This document shows positions 6,229 to 8,564 of a stretch of DNA of 8,564 nt, piece by piece. Numbering within the stretch: position 1 is the first letter of the stretch; every line of letters begins with the position of its first letter. Source of the stretch: an uncultured Lachnospiraceae bacterium (lineage in GTDB: Bacteria > Bacillota > Clostridia > Lachnospirales > Lachnospiraceae); contig CACZPG010000175.1 of NCBI GenBank assembly GCA_902782965.1, forward strand, positions 1 through 8,564, in the 5' to 3' direction. The position numbers and the translations under genes are program-made. The notes under the pieces are model-generated. The model saw nothing but the letters and a program-made list of their open reading frames with translations, had not been told where the DNA came from and ran no database searches.

Positions 6229-7107
6229 TTAGTCCTTAGGCAGAAGGAGAATCTTATAGGAATGGTCTGTCTTCTGATAAGATGCATAGAAATCCATTGG
6301 CTTGGCATTTCCCGTAGCCTGTGAAATAAAGAAAACATTGTCAGGAGAAAATGCCTGAAAATCATCAATAAAACTGGATGCAGCTGCTGTGTCCAGTTTT
6401 TCTTTTTCTGCATCGGTAGCGGTAGATGTCCTGTAGGAGGTTGTTTCTGAATTGTGGTTAATAATTCTGAGATTATCCGTAGAACGAATCGTATTCAGAT
6501 ATTCTCCGTAATAGTAGAACAGATAAGAACTGTTGCTTGTTTTTGGGGTGAAATTACCCAGGACTGCCCGGTCATCGAAACGACCTTCAGCATACAGGAT
6601 GTCTCCGGATTCTGAAACTATGAAGCGATGCTTCTCTGAACCGTCATATTTGAAAAAACGTATATCCCAATAAATGGCAGCATAAGTTTTGAAAGTTGTA
6701 TCTATAGCTCTGTAGGGAGTAGCAGACCAGGAATACCATTTATCAATACCTGAAGAGAGAGTTACAGGATAGATGTGTTTGGCATAGAGATCTTCTACTC
6801 TTGTAGTAAGTATGGTCTTGATTCCGAATTCATTAATATTACAGAATTCTTCACTGGTTTCGGAGGTTGTGCTTTCCCAGCTTCCCAGAATAAGCTGGAG
6901 ACACTGCTCGTAGGTAAGCTGCTTGGAGGCGTTCTTGATTATTGCTTCAGAAGGCCCGCTGTAATATTCGGCCGGAACCTCTTTGATATCAGAAAGCATT
7001 TCATTATTGTTCTTCTTCATCAGATATCCGGGCAGCCAGATAGAGCCTCCTGTTATCAGGATGGCAAGAACTATAAGTGTTATGTTTTTAATGCGTTGTA
7101 GTTTCAT
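6229..7107 (-). CDS. Membrane-anchored protein of unknown function, downstream of the sensor kinase
   Basis: I do not recognise a family. The 292-residue protein has a short basic start (MKLQRIKN), one hydrophobic segment (about 8-29) without a lipobox cysteine, and then an outside-facing region, so it is probably tethered by an uncleaved N-terminal helix with its bulk outside the membrane. The rest is a mixed alpha/beta chain rich in Tyr and Ser/Thr. Landmarks include SWESTTSETSEEF (76-88), YAAIYWDIRFFKYDG (142-156), SESGDILYAEGRFDD (165-179) and a Ser/Thr-rich stretch at about 219-231. It lies 61 bases after the histidine kinase gene on the same strand, so it is likely in the same operon. 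By analogy with other kinase-linked anchored proteins (for example YycH and YycI with WalK) it may modulate the kinase, but no homology to those is visible. The ribosome site is modest (AGGA at 7116-7119, eight bases upstream) and follows a strong hairpin. Confidence 0.78.
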   Translation of the reverse strand: MKLQRIKNITLIVLAILITGGSIWLPGYLMKKNNNEMLSDIKEVPAEYYSGPSEAIIKNASKQLTYEQCLQLILGSWESTTSETSEEFCNINEFGIKTILTTRVEDLYAKHIYPVTLSSGIDKWYSWSATPYRAIDTTFKTYAAIYWDIRFFKYDGSEKHRFIVSESGDILYAEGRFDDRAVLGNFTPKTSNSSYLFYYYGEYLNTIRSTDNLRIINHNSETTSYRTSTATDAEKEKLDTAAASSFIDDFQAFSPDNVFFISQATGNAKPMDFYASYQKTDHSYKILLLPKD

Positions 7108-7127
7108 ATATATAATCCTAATTCTAT

Positions 7128-7152
7128 GGGGTCAAAAGTTATTTTTGACTCC
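7128..7152 (-). other. Strong intergenic hairpin between kinase and membrane protein genes
   Basis: On the minus strand GGAGTCAAAA and TTTTGACCCC form a 10-bp stem (nine Watson-Crick pairs and one wobble) around the 5-base loop ATAAC. It starts 17 bases after the kinase stop and ends about 20 bases before the next start codon. Neither strand has a U-tract after it, so it is not a standard intrinsic terminator. It could be an mRNA processing or stability element that sets unequal expression of the two genes, or a protein-binding dyad. Confidence 0.7.
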
Positions 7153-7168
7153 TACATCATGTAATTCA

Positions 7169-8564
7169 TCAGTATTCTTCAGCTTTAGTACAATTTGGTA
7201 AAATAACTGACATTTTTGTTCCGACTCCCGGTTCACTGTCAATCTTCAGAACTGCTTCATGCTCCTTCAGGATAGCCGATACGAGCGACATTCCGAGACC
7301 GGCGCCGCCTTCTTTTCGGGAGCGGGATTTATCTACCATAAAGAATTCGTCACATATTCTGTCAATATCTTCCTTTGCAATACCTATTCCATGATCTTCT
7401 ACTATATAGTTGTAGGATCTTGGATTTCCTATTTCATCTGTAATAATCTGACCGGTAAAAGTAATTGAACTTCCTGCAGAAGATGCCTTCCTTGCATTGT
7501 CAATAAGATTTATAAACGCGGTTTTTATGAGTGTACTGTCACATAATATATTTGCATTTTCAAAGGAATAATCCAGGGTGAGCCCGGCTTTTTCCAGGGA
7601 AGGAAGCATAGTTTCAATAACAGCTTCTCCCAGAGCCTGAGTACTCACCAGAGTTTTAGGAATCTTGCCATCCTTGAGATATATCAGATCAAACAGGTGG
7701 GAGGACATTTGTTCCAGACGTTTTCCTTCTGAGAAAATGTAGCTCGCAGCAGTAACTTCCTCTTCTCTTGAGAGTTCTACTGAGCGGATGGTATCCGCAT
7801 AGCCTATTATCGTAGTCATGGGTGTTTTTATTTCGTGAGTAAAGTCTGCAACGAACTGATCGCGACGATGAAGCATATCATTCAGTTCATCGATATGATT
7901 CTCAACGGAGTCTGCCATATGATTGAATTTATCAGAAAGAAGACCAATCTCATCCCTGGAATTTACATCACTTCTCGTGGTGAAACTTCCCTGGGCGAAT
8001 TGATCAGTAACTGTATTTAACTTCTCAAGAGGCCGGGTCAGCAGCATACTTGTGATATAAACTATGAGACCTGATATCAGCAGAATAACCACGATAAAGA
8101 ACCTGAACAGAGATATGTTATTATTGATCATGGACATTGTGCTGGTAATATTTCTTTTAGTAATTATATTAATGATTTTCTCGTTGATATATACGGAGGA
8201 AACTACATAGATAAACAGTTTTCCATGTTCATCCACCAGCTGATATTTCTTTCCGAAGGAAGTGCTCTTGGTAAGCTTACCGGAGGGAGAAGTATCGTTG
8301 GCGTTTGAAGTGAAGACAATTTTTGAATCATAGGTTATATAAAGACTGGTATTAGAGGCCAGCATTCCCGAAGCAATTCTTGCTGAAAGAGTGGGAAGTG
8401 TTGCTGATATATTGGTATTGGCATCATTAATTACATCAAGAAGTGAGTATTCAAGTGCCGATTCGATCAGATTATTCTCAGTAACAGAGTTTTTAATCTC
8501 AGAATCCATGATAATACGGTTCTGTCTTGAAATGATAAAAAACCCTGATACTGAAAGTGTCAGA
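7169..8564 (-). CDS. Two-component sensor histidine kinase, 5' end beyond the window
   Basis: Membrane sensor kinase that should phosphorylate a response regulator. The frame is open to the right edge: the 18 codons before the Met at 8509 encode a hydrophobic run (LTLSVSGFFII) that looks like the end of the first membrane helix, so that Met is internal and the gene is cut by the window. Counting from that Met: an extracytoplasmic sensor region (about 1-133) of no recognised type; a second membrane helix (about 137-156); HAMP (about 157-209); the H-box FTHEIKTP with His225; the N-box NLIDNA with Asn338; G1 DHGIGI (372-377); an F-box-like DEFF (387-390); and G2 GGAGLGMSL (401-409). All catalytic boxes are intact, so it should be active. 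The HEIKTP form of the H-box fits the common HisKA, OmpR-linked class. A partner regulator is expected just beyond the right edge, as is the promoter. Confidence 0.95.
   Translation of the reverse strand, partial: LTLSVSGFFIISRQNRIIMDSEIKNSVTENNLIESALEYSLLDVINDANTNISATLPTLSARIASGMLASNTSLYITYDSKIVFTSNANDTSPSGKLTKSTSFGKKYQLVDEHGKLFIYVVSSVYINEKIINIITKRNITSTMSMINNNISLFRFFIVVILLISGLIVYITSMLLTRPLEKLNTVTDQFAQGSFTTRSDVNSRDEIGLLSDKFNHMADSVENHIDELNDMLHRRDQFVADFTHEIKTPMTTIIGYADTIRSVELSREEEVTAASYIFSEGKRLEQMSSHLFDLIYLKDGKIPKTLVSTQALGEAVIETMLPSLEKAGLTLDYSFENANILCDSTLIKTAFINLIDNARKASSAGSSITFTGQIITDEIGNPRSYNYIVEDHGIGIAKEDIDRICDEFFMVDKSRSRKEGGAGLGMSLVSAILKEHEAVLKIDSEPGVGTKMSVILPNCTKAEEY

Noticed and set aside
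7169..8509. A complete histidine kinase starting at the Met at 8509.
   Set aside because: The frame stays open to the window edge and the preceding codons read as the end of a membrane helix, as expected for a longer N-terminus; no ribosome site precedes this Met.
1..8564. CRISPR arrays, tRNA or rRNA genes, insertion sequences, phage genes.
   Set aside because: No regularly spaced repeats, no tRNA-like cloverleaf, no transposase or integrase frame, and no terminal inverted repeats were seen anywhere in the window.

Overview
The window looks like chromosomal DNA of a low-to-moderate GC Firmicute. My best guess is Lachnospiraceae (Butyrivibrio, Roseburia or relatives). This rests on strong AAAGGAG-type ribosome binding sites, AT-rich intergenic DNA, an archaeal/eukaryal-type (type 3) prolyl-tRNA synthetase, and a GH120-type beta-helix glycosidase of the kind found in plant-fibre-degrading gut clostridia. 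The taxonomic guess is inference; there is no rRNA gene or species marker here.

Layout, left to right. (1) 17-1393, plus strand: a sodium:solute symporter family transporter. (2) 1457-3472, minus strand: a cytoplasmic right-handed beta-helix protein matching GH120 beta-xylosidase, convergent with the transporter. A strong hairpin covering the transporter's stop codon gives a good U-tract terminator for the minus-strand gene. (3) 3473-3785: an AT-rich divergent intergenic region with no convincing gene. It holds two plus-strand promoter candidates, short repeats and a perfect 8-bp stem-loop in the leader of the next gene. (4) 3786-4622, plus strand: an HTH domain fused to a Uma2-type PD-(D/E)XK nuclease domain. 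(5) 4781-6211, plus strand: proS, prolyl-tRNA synthetase, with its own extended -10 promoter and no T-box visible. (6) 6229-8564, minus strand, convergent with proS: the 3' part of a two-component sensor histidine kinase gene (5' end beyond the right edge), then a single-pass membrane-anchored protein of unknown function. A 10-bp hairpin lies between the two.

How the genes relate: the kinase and the membrane protein form a probable operon, presumably with a response regulator beyond the right edge. The xylosidase and the transporter are neighbours but convergent, so a shared pathway is not shown. proS is housekeeping. The Uma2 gene appears to be a stand-alone accessory gene with its own control region.

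I did not find a clear new multi-gene system. The parts most worth a second look are the HTH-Uma2 gene with its structured leader, the unknown protein next to the kinase, and the insertion between the catalytic residues of the GH120 enzyme.
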